Origin: Corallium rubrum
Lineage: Eukaryota > Cnidaria > Anthozoa > Scleralcyonacea > Coralliidae
Assembly (NCBI GenBank): GCA_964035015.1
Contig: OZ035998.1
Location: forward strand, 41,850,531-41,914,530
Direction: 5' to 3'
Length of the DNA: 64,000 nucleotides
In this document: one piece after another, positions 15,319 through 31,380 of the stretch
Position numbering within the stretch: position 1 is the first letter of the stretch
Layout of the letters: every line of letters starts with the position of its first letter
Translations under genes and position numbers: made by a program
The notes under the pieces: model-generated
Database searches by the model: none
What the model was told of the DNA's origin: nothing
What the model saw: only the letters and a program-made list of their open reading frames with translations

Positions 15319-17910
15319 ATGTAAACCAAACAAGTTTGTTACTTTTCTAGTACTTTGCACTTTATAACACTCTTTAAATAAAGTTCTATTTCTATTCTAT
15401 TCCATTCTATTCCAATCTATTCCATTGATTCTATTCCATTCTATTCTATTCCATTCTATTCTATTCCATTCTATTCCATTCTATTCCATTATATTCTGTT
15501 CCATTCTATTCCATTCCATTATATTCCCAATTCCATTCTATTCTATTCTATTCTATTCTATTCTATTCTATTCTATTCTATTCTATTCTATTCTCTTCTC
15601 TTCTCTTCTCTTCTCTTCTCTTCTCTTCTCTTCTCTTCTCTTCTCTTCTCTTCTCTTCTCTTCTCTTCTCTTCTCTTCTCTTCTCTTCTATTCTATTCTA
15701 TTCTATTCTAATGAAGCTATAATAACATCTATTTCTTAAATATAGTTTTTACCAATTAATTTTGAAATTTATTCAATGCAGAGGCCATAGGAACAGAAGA
15801 ATGGAAGAGAATTGTTGCAGAACATGAGAAGAAGTTGAAAGACCTTGAGGCCAAATACAAAGAAAAATGTGAAGCAGCACATGTATGTGTTCAATAGCTT
15901 AATCTTTTGAAATTGATTGCTGATGATTAGGGAGCAAACCTAAATTAATGACAAAAACGTTTATCAGAACACTTATACTGTCTATAAATACGGATGTTTT
16001 TTACAGTCAAAATGGAAATACTTTCCCAGTCTTCCACTTCTGTCATGGCTGTGTATTACTGTATTTATGTAGCCGCTACTGAAACGTGAGGAAAGGTAGC
16101 GATAAAAATCAGTCGCCAATTCTTAATGTATATTCGTCTGTTGGTATCGATTTGGGCCGAGTAAACATCCATTATATTTTGATTAAATGCCATTTAAAGC
16201 AACAGTTTCTGTACAGTTTTTGCCAAAAAAATTTTCCCAGGCAGTTCGGTAGCGGCTACAGAAATACAGTAATACACAACGAACTACAGAAGAAGAAGTG
16301 GGAAAGTCTTTCCATTTTGACTGTAAATAAAATCACACATTAATTTTACAGACACTGTCACAGTTCAGGTTACTTGACAAAAAGTTCTTCATCAAGTTCG
16401 TTCCGAAGTTTGCAATGGTTTGTTTTGACCTTCACATTTGATATTTTGATATTCTACTTGGTGGCTAGTAGGCAATCAAATTGCATAGTTTAAAACGAAT
16501 TTGCGTACTTTGGAACAAACTTCTAAACAAGTTTCCGTCAAAATAACCTGAAACCGACTGAAAGAATGTAATTGCATTGAATTTTTATCACTTCACACTG
16601 CACGAGGGTTCCAATCGGTTTCGTGCTTGCACACAAGCTCCCTACAAACGTACCACATGCGCTCTCAATATACATACGACTCATTATAGATGACCGATAC
16701 GATACTTTCACTCCTGAAAAATATCGTATGATCAACAAGCTCCTCGAAAATTTGAAACGTACGAATTTTATTTGTCTCACTCATTACACGGAAATCTATA
16801 GACCTTATTCAAAAACTGGCCGCCGAATTAAAATTTTTTTATATACATACAATGTATAAATTAGCCCTTATGAACTCGTTTTCATGTGTGAAATTCAAAA
16901 GAATTTTTACTTTAAAACGAGGTCATAAGGGCTAATTTATATGCACATAAAATAATTCTAATACGGCGGCTATTTTTGAACATAGTCCCTAGAAATAAAT
17001 TGTCTGGAAACACGGCCAAAGTCTTTGTTCTAGGTTTTTGTTCACGTTTGTGCACCTTATTTCACCTTAACGCTTGCTGAACACATTGTATTTTTGGTAT
17101 AATGAAGCAATCAACCAATAGCATCGTTGCTTTATAAATATTAATGAACGTAAAACAAAAGATTGTGCACCTTATTTGCCACCCTCAACCTAAATTGTAG
17201 CTCATTGTTAACCGCTTTGATGTTCGCCGCGTCTCCGGACAATATAATTCTAGGGACTATGTTTTGAATAAGGTCTATGCATGTTTCGGCAGTATATCCA
17301 ACCTTAAGCTGGATTTCCATTCAGTGCATTTTGTCGCGCGATCGACTTTTCTCGATCGCTTTCTTTTGAAATGTGTGTATTCAACCAAAGCTAATGAAAT
17401 GCGTTCCGCTTGACAACCCACAATTCAAAAGAAAGCGATCGCAAAAAGTCGATCGCGCGACAAAATGCACTGAATGGAAGTCCAGCTTTGAAGAGTTAAA
17501 CGTGGTGCGCAGCCAATCCCTTGAGATTCGAAGGACAAAGATATTTTTGCCATGTTGGATGAAATTATACTTGCAGATGTGAAAAACATTTTTCAAATTC
17601 ATCCACCAATACAGTCAGTTCAAAACTGTTAAACTTTGTGTTACCCGGCAATTTTCAGTTTTCGTTTGATCTGATTATTAATTTAATATTTTATTAATTT
17701 TTGTAGGCACCAGCCAAAATACACGTTCATGGTGGTAACGCAGGCCAGTCAATCTGTCATTTTGCCAAACACGAGGCTGTCAATTGCATCGTAATCGGTA
17801 GCCGGGGACTGGGCGTTATTCGGCGAACTATCTTGGGAAGTGTCAGCGATTATGTTTTACATCATGCTCATGTTCCTGTTATTGTCGTCCCTAAGATGTC
17901 TAAAAGTTAA
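13841..17910 (+). CDS. Universal stress protein USP-B (4 exons, 156 aa)
   Basis: Exons are 13841-13925, 14476-14556, 15782-15882 and 17707-17910, giving 157 codons with stop and intron phases 1, 1 and 0. Exon 1 ends the first strand with LIMIAVDSSQHSEDAFD (Asp18). Exon 2 gives WCLENVKKEGDKLLVFHCHE. Exon 3 is an amphipathic charged helix (EEWKRIVAEHEKKLKDLEAK). Exon 4 starts APAKIHVHGGNAGQSICHFA and contains the complete ATP-loop motif GSRGLGVIRRTILGS at residues about 120-134, then DYVLHHAHVPVIVVPK. The frame is open upstream of the chosen ATG to an earlier ATG at 13583. I prefer 13841 because it matches the N-terminal length of the paralogs and follows the CCAAT/TATA-like region. It is in tandem with USP-C and divergent to USP-A. 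A plausible polyadenylation signal follows 52 bp after the stop. Confidence 0.92.
14594..15037. mobile_element. Harbinger-like MITE with TAA TSD
   Basis: Inverted ends GGCCACGTAAAAAAAATTCC and the complement of GGCCACATAAAAAAATCC, both continuing into GATTCTCATCA. Flanked by TAA at 14591-14593 and 15038-15040. Lies in USP-B intron 2. Confidence 0.7.
15205..15320 (+). repeat. Retroposon 3' tail with ATT microsatellite
   Basis: GTAAAGCGCCTCTGGACA followed by GACGCGCTATATAAG and an (ATT)n tail resembles the 3' ends of non-LTR retroposons and SINEs common in invertebrates. No coding part remains. Confidence 0.45.
15386..15714. repeat. Pentanucleotide microsatellite TTCTA/TTCTC/TTCCA
   Basis: More than 60 five-base units in USP-B intron 2, arranged in blocks: mixed TTCTA and TTCCA, then pure TTCTA, then about 23 TTCTC, then TTCTA again. 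The open frame through it is an artefact. Confidence 0.95.
16002..16326. mobile_element. Palindromic MITE
   Basis: TACAGTCAAAATGGAAA at the left end is matched by the complement at 16310-16326. Inside, GTAGCCGCTAC and TACTGTATTT are also mirrored. Lies in USP-B intron 3. Confidence 0.65.
16799..17276. mobile_element. Palindromic element carrying a nested MITE
   Basis: ATAGACCTTATTCAAAAA at the left end pairs with TTTTGAATAAGGTCTAT at the right end. Its right arm is interrupted by the CATAG-ended element at 16981-17261. Inner arms include TAAATTAGCCCTTATGA and its complement. Confidence 0.65.
16981..17261. mobile_element. CATAG-ended MITE with 7-bp TSD, copy 1
   Basis: Ends CATAGTCCCTAGAATT-like on both sides. 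The exact 7-bp direct repeat TTTTGAA lies immediately outside (16974-16980 and 17262-17268). Shares internal sequence (GCTGAACACATTGTATTTTT) with 58429-58725 and the partial copy at 60766. Confidence 0.75.
17307..17487. mobile_element. Palindromic MITE rich in GCGATCG
   Basis: AGCTGGATTTCCATTCAGTG and TTTTGTCGCGCGATCGACTT are mirrored at the right end. TTA lies on the left and TTG on the right. Similar in design to the AGGCGGTTTTCC family. Confidence 0.65.
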
Positions 17911-17961
17911 TTACTGTGGTTCAAGTAATTTACTGGACATACAATCTAATGCAATGCGTGA

Positions 17962-17967
17962 AATAAA
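17962..17967 (+). terminator. Putative polyadenylation signal of USP-B
   Basis: AATAAA 52 bp downstream of the USP-B stop codon. Confidence 0.5.
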
Positions 17968-18255
17968 TATATATACATCTTACACAATATTATATATATA
18001 CTATAATAGATATAATCTATTATGTTCAATTGTAGGTCTGGGGAGAACGTTTTCAAATACCCCTCGCGAACCTTCGCGGGTTTTTGAATTCGTGCTCTTT
18101 TTCATTTTTTTAACGTAAATAAATGAATCTTGAAAGATTAACTACAGTCATGTTAGTCTAACGTTAGAGTTGGGGTTGTGAAGCATCTTCCACGGTGCTT
18201 TGACGAGTTGGCTGCGCGGTGATCATTCTGTGTTCCCATAATGCACCGTCAATTA

Positions 18256-18652
18256 AGCCTGATTCACACTTGTGAAATAAGCATTAAAGCACAAACAAAA
18301 TAGTTGTGTGAAACGGTGAAACAAGCGTAAGTACAATTAAGCGTGAGACAAACTGAACCTTTGTTTTCTATTTTGTACAGCTCTTGTGCTTGTGGTGCTT
18401 ATTTCATGTGCTTGTGCTTATGATTGTTTCGCCCCATATATATAGGATAACTTTTTGTTTTATCTTTTGTTTTGTGCTTGTGCTTGTGCTTGTGCTTGTG
18501 CTTGTGCTTGTGCTTGTGCTTGTGCTTGTGCTTGTGCTTGTGCTTGTGCTTGTGCTTGTGCTTGTGCTTGTGCTTGTGCTTGTGCTTGTGCTTGTGCTTG
18601 TGCTTGTGCTTGTGCTTGTGCTTGTGCTTATTTCACAAGTGTGAATCAGGCT
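18256..18652. mobile_element. MITE containing an expanded TTGTGC microsatellite
   Basis: The ends are AGCCTGATTCACACTTGTGA and its complement. The interior (18472-18629) is about 26 perfect TTGTGC units ending directly in TTATTTCACAAG, the inner part of the terminal repeat. Frames through the array (LVLVL, CACACA) are artefacts. Confidence 0.75.
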
Positions 18653-19452
18653 TCAATGAGTTCGATGAAAGTTCGCCGAAAGTTCGACATCGTTGGAACA
18701 TTCTTCATAATTTTAATCTAAACCAAAAAAATGCTGGAGTACGGGCACTTTAAGGGCAGTAAGGGCAGATATAGAATTTTTTTTAAATGGGCCGGATGAC
18801 TACAGAGATGATATTCTTTTAGTACTGTATTAAAATTTTCACAACATTTTCAATTATACTACCAATTACAGAACGAGGCATTTTAATTGTCTTGTTTATC
18901 CACTAAACGAGGTCAGAAAGGCTTATTAATATGCGCATAAAAGAGTCTTCAAAGTATTTGCTGTGGTCTATCGCAAGACACGTGACATATGTAGCAACAT
19001 AGCTTCTTCCATGAGTTTTGTTACTATAGTGCACGTTTTAACTCTGATCGAAGACAGGCAATTAATTAAACTGAAATATAAATGTGCGTCTTTAGCCCTT
19101 TCACATCCTGGGGGTTTTCTATTGACAAGTAAAATATCGTCACGGTTACACGGTATGCACGTCTTTCGAATTGAAAGGCAGAAAGGGTTAGGTTCTATGA
19201 CTTCTAAGTGTAGTACAATACCCTCAATCCAGTAACGCAGCGTAAACTGGGTAATTTGCCCAATCACCAACTACGCAGCAAATTCTGGAGCATTATGCGA
19301 TATAATGCTGCAGTGATGCAAGAACTGAATGCAGGCTTCATGTTTATTGCATGGCACCTATCCCTAATCAGCTGCATAATTGGTATAGTATTTTGTCTTT
19401 CAACCTTTGGCGGTTGCAGAAGGAAAGGTGGAATCGTTTTACTAGACGGATA

Positions 19453-19594
19453 TATAGAGCGTTTTCACTCACGTGATCGGTGGCCCATTGGCCGGCAAAG
19501 AGCTAATTCCCATACCGTACACCAATATGGCCGCCATTTCATTGTTTTGGTACACCAATATGGCCGCCGTGACGTAATATGAAAACGCTCTATA
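19453..19594. mobile_element. TATAGAGCGTTTTCA-ended MITE
   Basis: TATAGAGCGTTTTCACTC on the left is matched by GAAAACGCTCTATA on the right. The interior repeats a TACACCAATATGGCCGCC word twice. Confidence 0.65.
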
Positions 19595-19736
19595 GAACCT
19601 AATTCCAACGTAAAACCCTAACCACAATCACTGCATGAACTGGCATGAACTGGCCATGGCGCGCAATTTAATACTGCCATTTACAACCTAACATGCACGT
19701 AACCGCTACCAGTCACCTGTCAAAAAATGGGTTCGT

Positions 19737-19938
19737 CAGAGGCGGATTAAGGGTACCTGAGGCCCCTGGCTGTATTTCTGATTGGCCCCCCCAGGCCCCT
19801 TCTTGCACTGCACATAGGGGCCTGGGGCATTCTTTTTTTAATAAGACATCAGCGGTCCCGGGCCCCCCTAGGATCCGTGAAGCCGCGGGCACCTGGCTGT
19901 AGCCCAGTCAGCCCCCCCCCCCCCTTAATCCGCCACTG
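19737..19938. mobile_element. GC-rich hAT-type MITE with 8-bp TSD
   Basis: CAGAGGCGGATTAAGG at the left and CCTTAATCCGCCACTG at the right. The exact 8-bp TSD GGGTTCGT occupies 19729-19736 and 19939-19946. The body is much more GC-rich than its surroundings. Confidence 0.85.
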
Positions 19939-20103
19939 GGGTTCGTGATTCATATCACGAACTCAATTATTGACAGTGCAAGGCAGGTGGCAAATGGTAT
20001 AAAAACAATGTATATGCTGATTTCAGTGAGGGGCGTGCTTTATTATCTACAGAATATCTACCCTAGTTCCAAGAGCTTCTAGAATTTGTCCACACCCATC
20101 TTA

Positions 20104-20196
20104 GGCCACGTCCACACGTATACGTTTTCCTAGTGTTTTCATATTGTTTCAGGTAATGAGTCCATTGTTTTCTGCTGAGGACCGAGAACAATATAA
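20104..20196. mobile_element. Truncated Harbinger-like MITE (CCACGTCCACACG family)
   Basis: Preceded by TTA, it follows the 10740-10880 element for about 90 bp and stops before the right inverted repeat. Confidence 0.6.
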
Positions 20197-20346
20197 AGGA
20201 CCATAATGCGTGGCAACTCGCAAAACTAGGGCCTCTAAATGCCTGGGTACGAGCTTTTTTCGACTACTTCCTTGGAATTTCGCTTCGGACCGTAGTAATT
20301 GAACTAACTGAGGATTCCAACGTTAACCGCCTTTGAAAATAAAACG

Positions 20347-27146
<6,800 letters not shown>

Positions 27147-27448
27147 GTTGTAAATCTATTTAATGAATGATTAATCATTGTTAACTAGCACTTAAGTCGC
27201 ACCCTCACTCAATGTCAGAGTGTTGTAGCTTTATTCATTAAATTTTTCAATGCAACCTGATCACTAGTCTTGAATAACGTTTTTGATTTATACTGTATAA
27301 CAGCACGAATGAGCCAAACTGATTGATGAATACCTGTGATATACAACATGCACTATAGGTACATCGTAGTAAGAGCTGGCTTACAACAATTATTAGCACT
27401 TTTTTAATCCTTTTCAATTGTATTGTTATTGCTCTATCCGTTCATTCT

Positions 27449-27454
27449 AATAAA
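27449..27454 (+). terminator. Putative polyadenylation signal of USP-C
   Basis: AATAAA about 300 bp after the USP-C stop, the first canonical signal seen downstream. Confidence 0.4.
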
Positions 27455-27531
27455 CTCCAATTGATGAATTATTCAGTATCTTTTGTTGAGATTTTCTAGC
27501 AATTTTGTTTTTAAAAAAGAAAATCAATTTC

Positions 27532-27633
27532 ATGGCGGCAAAAGAAGAAAAAGTTGAAGAACTGCCGGAAGGTTTAGATCACGAACGAGTACCACCATTC
27601 CCCTTACTCCGACCCCCGTTCGTATATCGATAG
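27532..27633 (+). other. Small ORF with coding-like composition
   Basis: ATG followed by 33 codons beginning MAAKEEKVEELPEGLDHERV and ending in a stop just after PPFVYR. Strongly charged then proline-rich, unlike the repeat frames around it. It could be a first exon (a GTATAT donor lies near its end), a short peptide, or chance. Confidence 0.25.
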
Positions 27634-27960
27634 ACTAGTTTTGCATGATGGCGTCATGTTACCACAACTTCTCGAATCTTAGTGCTCGACACAGTCCCTA
27701 GATCATGGTCCGAGACTCGAGATAACAAATATACTGCTAGCTTTTAGTACAGCGGAAAACTTGTGAACCATGATCCAGTGCCAGGTTAGCGTATAAGCTA
27801 GTTGGTAAAAACTCGGTTTGTGACTAGGGTTAGGGTTTTTGACAGAGTTAGTTGACATATGTTATTCTAGTTGACTGAGGCTTTTCTTCTGAGGCTTGGG
27901 ATGGGGATGGGGGGGGGGGGGGTAGCGCAGAGTGCCCCGGTCAATATTTCCAAAACTATT

Positions 27961-28110
27961 TTCGTTTTTTTTTTGCTGTACAAGCTGACATAAGTTAAAC
28001 TCAGAGAAAAACTCTGAGCTCCAGACGGGACCCGAACCCACAACCTTCCGAATGCCAACCGGACGCTCTAACCATTGAGCTACTGGAACTCAGATGGCAG
28101 ACCGAGATTG
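27961..28110 (-). mobile_element. tRNA-derived SINE with 14-bp TSD
   Basis: The minus-strand head at 28018-28089 folds as a full tRNA: 7-bp acceptor stem (GTTCCAG with CTGGAGC), GCTC/GAGC D stem, a 5-bp anticodon stem with loop TTGGCAT (GGC, an alanine anticodon) and a T arm around TTCGGGT. The A box AGCTCAATGGTTAGAGC and B box GGTTCGGGTCC are recognisable. A short unrelated tail and an A run follow. Exact direct repeats TTTCCAAAACTATT flank it (27947-27960 and 28111-28124). The TSD and A tail argue for a retroposed SINE rather than a working tRNA gene. Confidence 0.85.
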
Positions 28111-28176
28111 TTTCCAAAACTATTCCGTGAAAAATTTTCTGGTTGATGGTATGCCAAAACGAAATAGATATGTTTA

Positions 28177-29005
28177 GGCCGGTTTACATAAGCGATTTTT
28201 ATTCTCCTGACGCATGCAATCGAATGAATTGACTTACGAATGTATTGGACATTTGTGCAAAGCTATATCAGTGAACTCTATATATAACTGGAGTAATATC
28301 TGCTGTTCATTCACCGGACAAAGATTGAAGTCAAACATGGCGGCCATGTAGGCGTAAAGTCGTATAGTTCCAGTCTCCTACGCGGTCTTTTGACTAGATC
28401 AGACTCAATGGATCAGACTTGACCAGACCGCGTAGAAGACGAACTATACGTACTTCACTCCAGTTATATATCAGGTCGACCTCACATCCAAAATTAAGGA
28501 TTATCCTTAATTGTCAACTCGCCTAGAATTAAGGATAATCCTTAATTTTAAATGAAAACTCATCCCCCAACCCCTAACCACAACCCCCCGGTAACCCTAA
28601 ACCTAACCAAAAACCCCCGGTAGCCCTAAACCTAACCAAAAAACCCCGGACCCTAAACCTAGTCACAAGCCTCTGGAAAAAAGACCCACCTCTCAAACCC
28701 CAACCACAACATCCCTCTACGATTTTTAGCTTTATGTGTTCAAGTTTAGCATCCCGCTTGTGGGACAGATAAATTAAGGCCATGTCTTAATTGTAGCCCT
28801 ATTTTAAAATTAAGGCCATGTCTTAATTCGAGCCCTATTTTACAATTAAGATATACACTTAATTTTGGTAAGAGATCGTGTTGTATATATAGAGCTCACT
28901 GAGTTATACATGTTCCAAACTGACGTGGTCGATCATCCACTGCAATGACATACGCATGCGTCAGAATGAGAAAAATCGCTGCAGAAATCGCCAGTGTAAA
29001 CGGCC
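28177..29005. mobile_element. 829-bp non-autonomous DNA element with nested palindromes
   Basis: Ends GGCCGGTTTACATAAGCG and the complement of GGCCGTTTACACTGGCGA. Inner mirrored segments include GACGCATGC, CTATATATA, and several ATTAAGG(A)TNNNCCTTAAT palindromes. A C-rich degenerate repeat (CCCTAAACCTAACCAAAAA) occupies about 28560-28690. Left flank TTA, right flank TTT. Confidence 0.65.
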
Positions 29006-29330
29006 TTTTGATTTCACGTTTCGGTGTTTTGACAACAAATTATGAGGTCATTATAACGTCATTAGTAGTAAGAACTTCAGTTAAGTCAAAAAATATAATT
29101 TCAGGTTTGAAAACAAGCTTTTACATAAATAAATTGGTTTCTCTTTATATCGAGAATTAGAAAGATTAAAGTTGATGCGAAACTAAAAATTAACATTTTG
29201 TGCTGTTGCCACGTAGTAATCAAAATATAATTTCTAGCTTGCTATTTAAGACGCGTTGATGCAAGCACCAAAACAGTGCGCAATTTGATTGCAAGACACC
29301 TATCATGGCATTCTTCAATGTTTACTGTCG

Positions 29331-29618
29331 TGGCAATAGAAGCGTTCCTAAAATAATTGTGCAGTTGTATTCCTCACGTTGAACAATTCATTTGATGAAA
29401 ATATTGCTAAACTTCCTGTTTTGAATTCTGTTTTGAATTTGATTGGTGTTTGGCAAATAATCCTTTTTCTTATTGGTTATTCAAAAACCAGGAACCAATC
29501 AAATTCAGAACAGGAAGTTTAGCAATAATAAACAGGAAGTTCATCAAATGAATTGATCAATTTGAACAAACGAATTGCACAATTATTTTAGGAACGCTTC
29601 TATTGCCACGACAGTAAA
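29331..29618. mobile_element. Palindromic MITE, TACTGTCGTGGCAATAG ends
   Basis: TACTGTCGTGGCAATAGAAG is mirrored at the right end, and ACTTCCTGTTTTGAATT is mirrored inside. Typical hairpin MITE. Confidence 0.75.
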
Positions 29619-30039
29619 ACGTTACGTTTATTTTCAAAACCTATGTGAACTTCATTCGTCCGTTTTTAGTATTGAGTGTCCAGTTCTGAACGAAAAATGG
29701 TTGGCACTCGTTCTGCACTCGATGATCTGGTTAGCCAGGCAAATGTCATAAAAGTAATTAGCCCTAACTATATTCTGGTTTGGTTCTGGATCATGGTTTG
29801 CGTGTTCTTTCACTTCTCACAAGCAGGTGCATATTTGGCCGTATCTCGACCATGCATACTTGAGTGGTGCCACAGATATGGTTAACGATCGAACTACGAT
29901 TCATGTTGAAAGGTACCTGAAGGTGCACAAATCTTTTGATCTTTTTTTATCAAGATTTACAGTACGGTTGAGCGATTGAACCCAAATATTGCTATTGCTG
30001 GTCGATAGGTACAAAAGAATGCATATCAGATGCTATTGT

Positions 30040-30200
30040 ACCTATCAACTATTATATGATGGTGCCACCATACCTTGGAGGCAGACACCAAGAAAATGGG
30101 ATACACCTGGAGCGGGACCAGCTACAGTCGTAACTGATAATTGAAAGGACAGAATCGAAGGCTCTGACGAACTGTTATCGGCGGCCTAACGCCCAGGAAG
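30040..30200 (+). mobile_element. Possible LINE 3' fragment, decayed
   Basis: One frame reads TLEADTKKMGYTWSGTSYSR, then after stops QNRRL and RTVIGGLTPRKGD. This resembles the TW..tle.d...mG.tW...a.dR..W...v.glcp C-terminal pattern of non-LTR elements. Confidence 0.45.
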
Positions 30201-30827
30201 GGCGATTGACTTAACTATAATTAATTTTAAAACTCATTATTTTTCACATGCCTCGGTTTCCTTTGTCCTTGTGGCCTCAAAATAACCAAAAAAATAGATT
30301 AATATTCCCCTCTACCATTCCTCGCTAATATTCTCCTCTAATCTTCCCGTCTAATACCCCCGCACCACTCCTTATCTTACGAAATCCTGTCAACCTCGCC
30401 ATTCGCCCTCGGTGAATAAATCACATATCCCCTCGTGGCCTCAAATTAACCTATACTTAATATACTACACGAAAAAATACAAAAGAAATCAGTATCATGT
30501 CGGGGCTAAAACTACTTATTGACGTCAGAAAGAATACTAATGCGACATAAAATTTTATATAAAAATGCTAATAAACACAGAATTTTATATAAAGAACAGG
30601 GGTGCTGGAGCCACGGGGGCGGCTGCCTCCCTTGCCTTCACAGCGCGGGGACAGCACGGGGGCAACCAATTGCCCTTTCTTGTAAGAGGAATGTTTTCTT
30701 CAGGAATTGCCATTTGTATTATTGTATTAAATGACTTTTGTATTAATCCCTCAAATATCTCACAAGCTAACTTATTACTGCAGACCATGCAGAGGCAGCA
30801 AACCAATTTGGCTTTGGGTTAGTTGTG
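30201..30827. other. Stretch without recognised gene
   Basis: Pyrimidine-rich stretch at 30240-30470 with repeated GTGGCCTCAAA (two copies), then AT-rich sequence. No feature identified. Confidence 0.35.
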
Positions 30828-30925
30828 TCCAACCTTCGTTCTCAGGGCGTTTTTGAAATTTGGAGGGTGGGAAAAAGTCCTTGGCATCGGCTAGTCACAG
30901 CACCCAAAAATACTGGGTGTAATAA
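30828..30925. mobile_element. Terminal fragment related to the 2526-4726 foldback family
   Basis: CCAACCTTCGTTCTCAGGGC followed by GGCATCGGCTAGTCAC and CCCAAAAATACTGGGTGT parallels both ends of the large foldback element (CAACCTCGTCCCCAGGG..., ATCGGCTGGTC, CCAAAATTCTGGGTGT). Confidence 0.55.
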
Positions 30926-31331
30926 ATTAGCAATTTAGTTTATTACGCAAAATTATTCTGAGTATGCAGCCCCGTGGGAGAAGTTCATTGTAATGGCGGT
31001 CCTATTTGTCCGTTGGCACAAAAGTATGCATAAATAGGAATGTAGTAGCATCAATATGTAATTTAGTCGTTGAATTTTCTTTCTCAATACACTGTCATTC
31101 ATTATATTACGCTTTTTGGTTATTTTATGCTGTAGAGCAAAACAGGCATAACACAATAATCGTATCTTTAGTTTAATTGTATAGGAAAGAATTACATTTC
31201 ACAGAGAGAATGAGTACAGTTCACTAGAAATTGGTATGTAATTGATTGCGCAAGGAATAATACAGACTGGTATTACCGTGACATGCATTCACTACAAACC
31301 CGATTATACTGACATGCACGGTCAAGTTACG

Positions 31332-31337
31332 TTTATT
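31332..31337 (-). terminator. Putative polyadenylation signal of USP-D
   Basis: AATAAA on the minus strand about 45 bp after the USP-D stop. A second AATAAA overlaps the stop region itself. Confidence 0.45.
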
Positions 31338-31380
31338 AAATCAACTGATTTAGAGAAGAAAAAGTTTGTTGATGACTGGT

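Noticed and set aside
18384-18753. LVLVL, CACACA and LCLCL open frames
   Set aside because: Artefacts of the TTGTGC hexanucleotide array in a MITE.
28018-28089. Functional tRNA-Ala gene
   Set aside because: The fold is good, but the sequence continues into a SINE tail with an A run and is enclosed by a 14-bp TSD, so a retroposed SINE is the better call.
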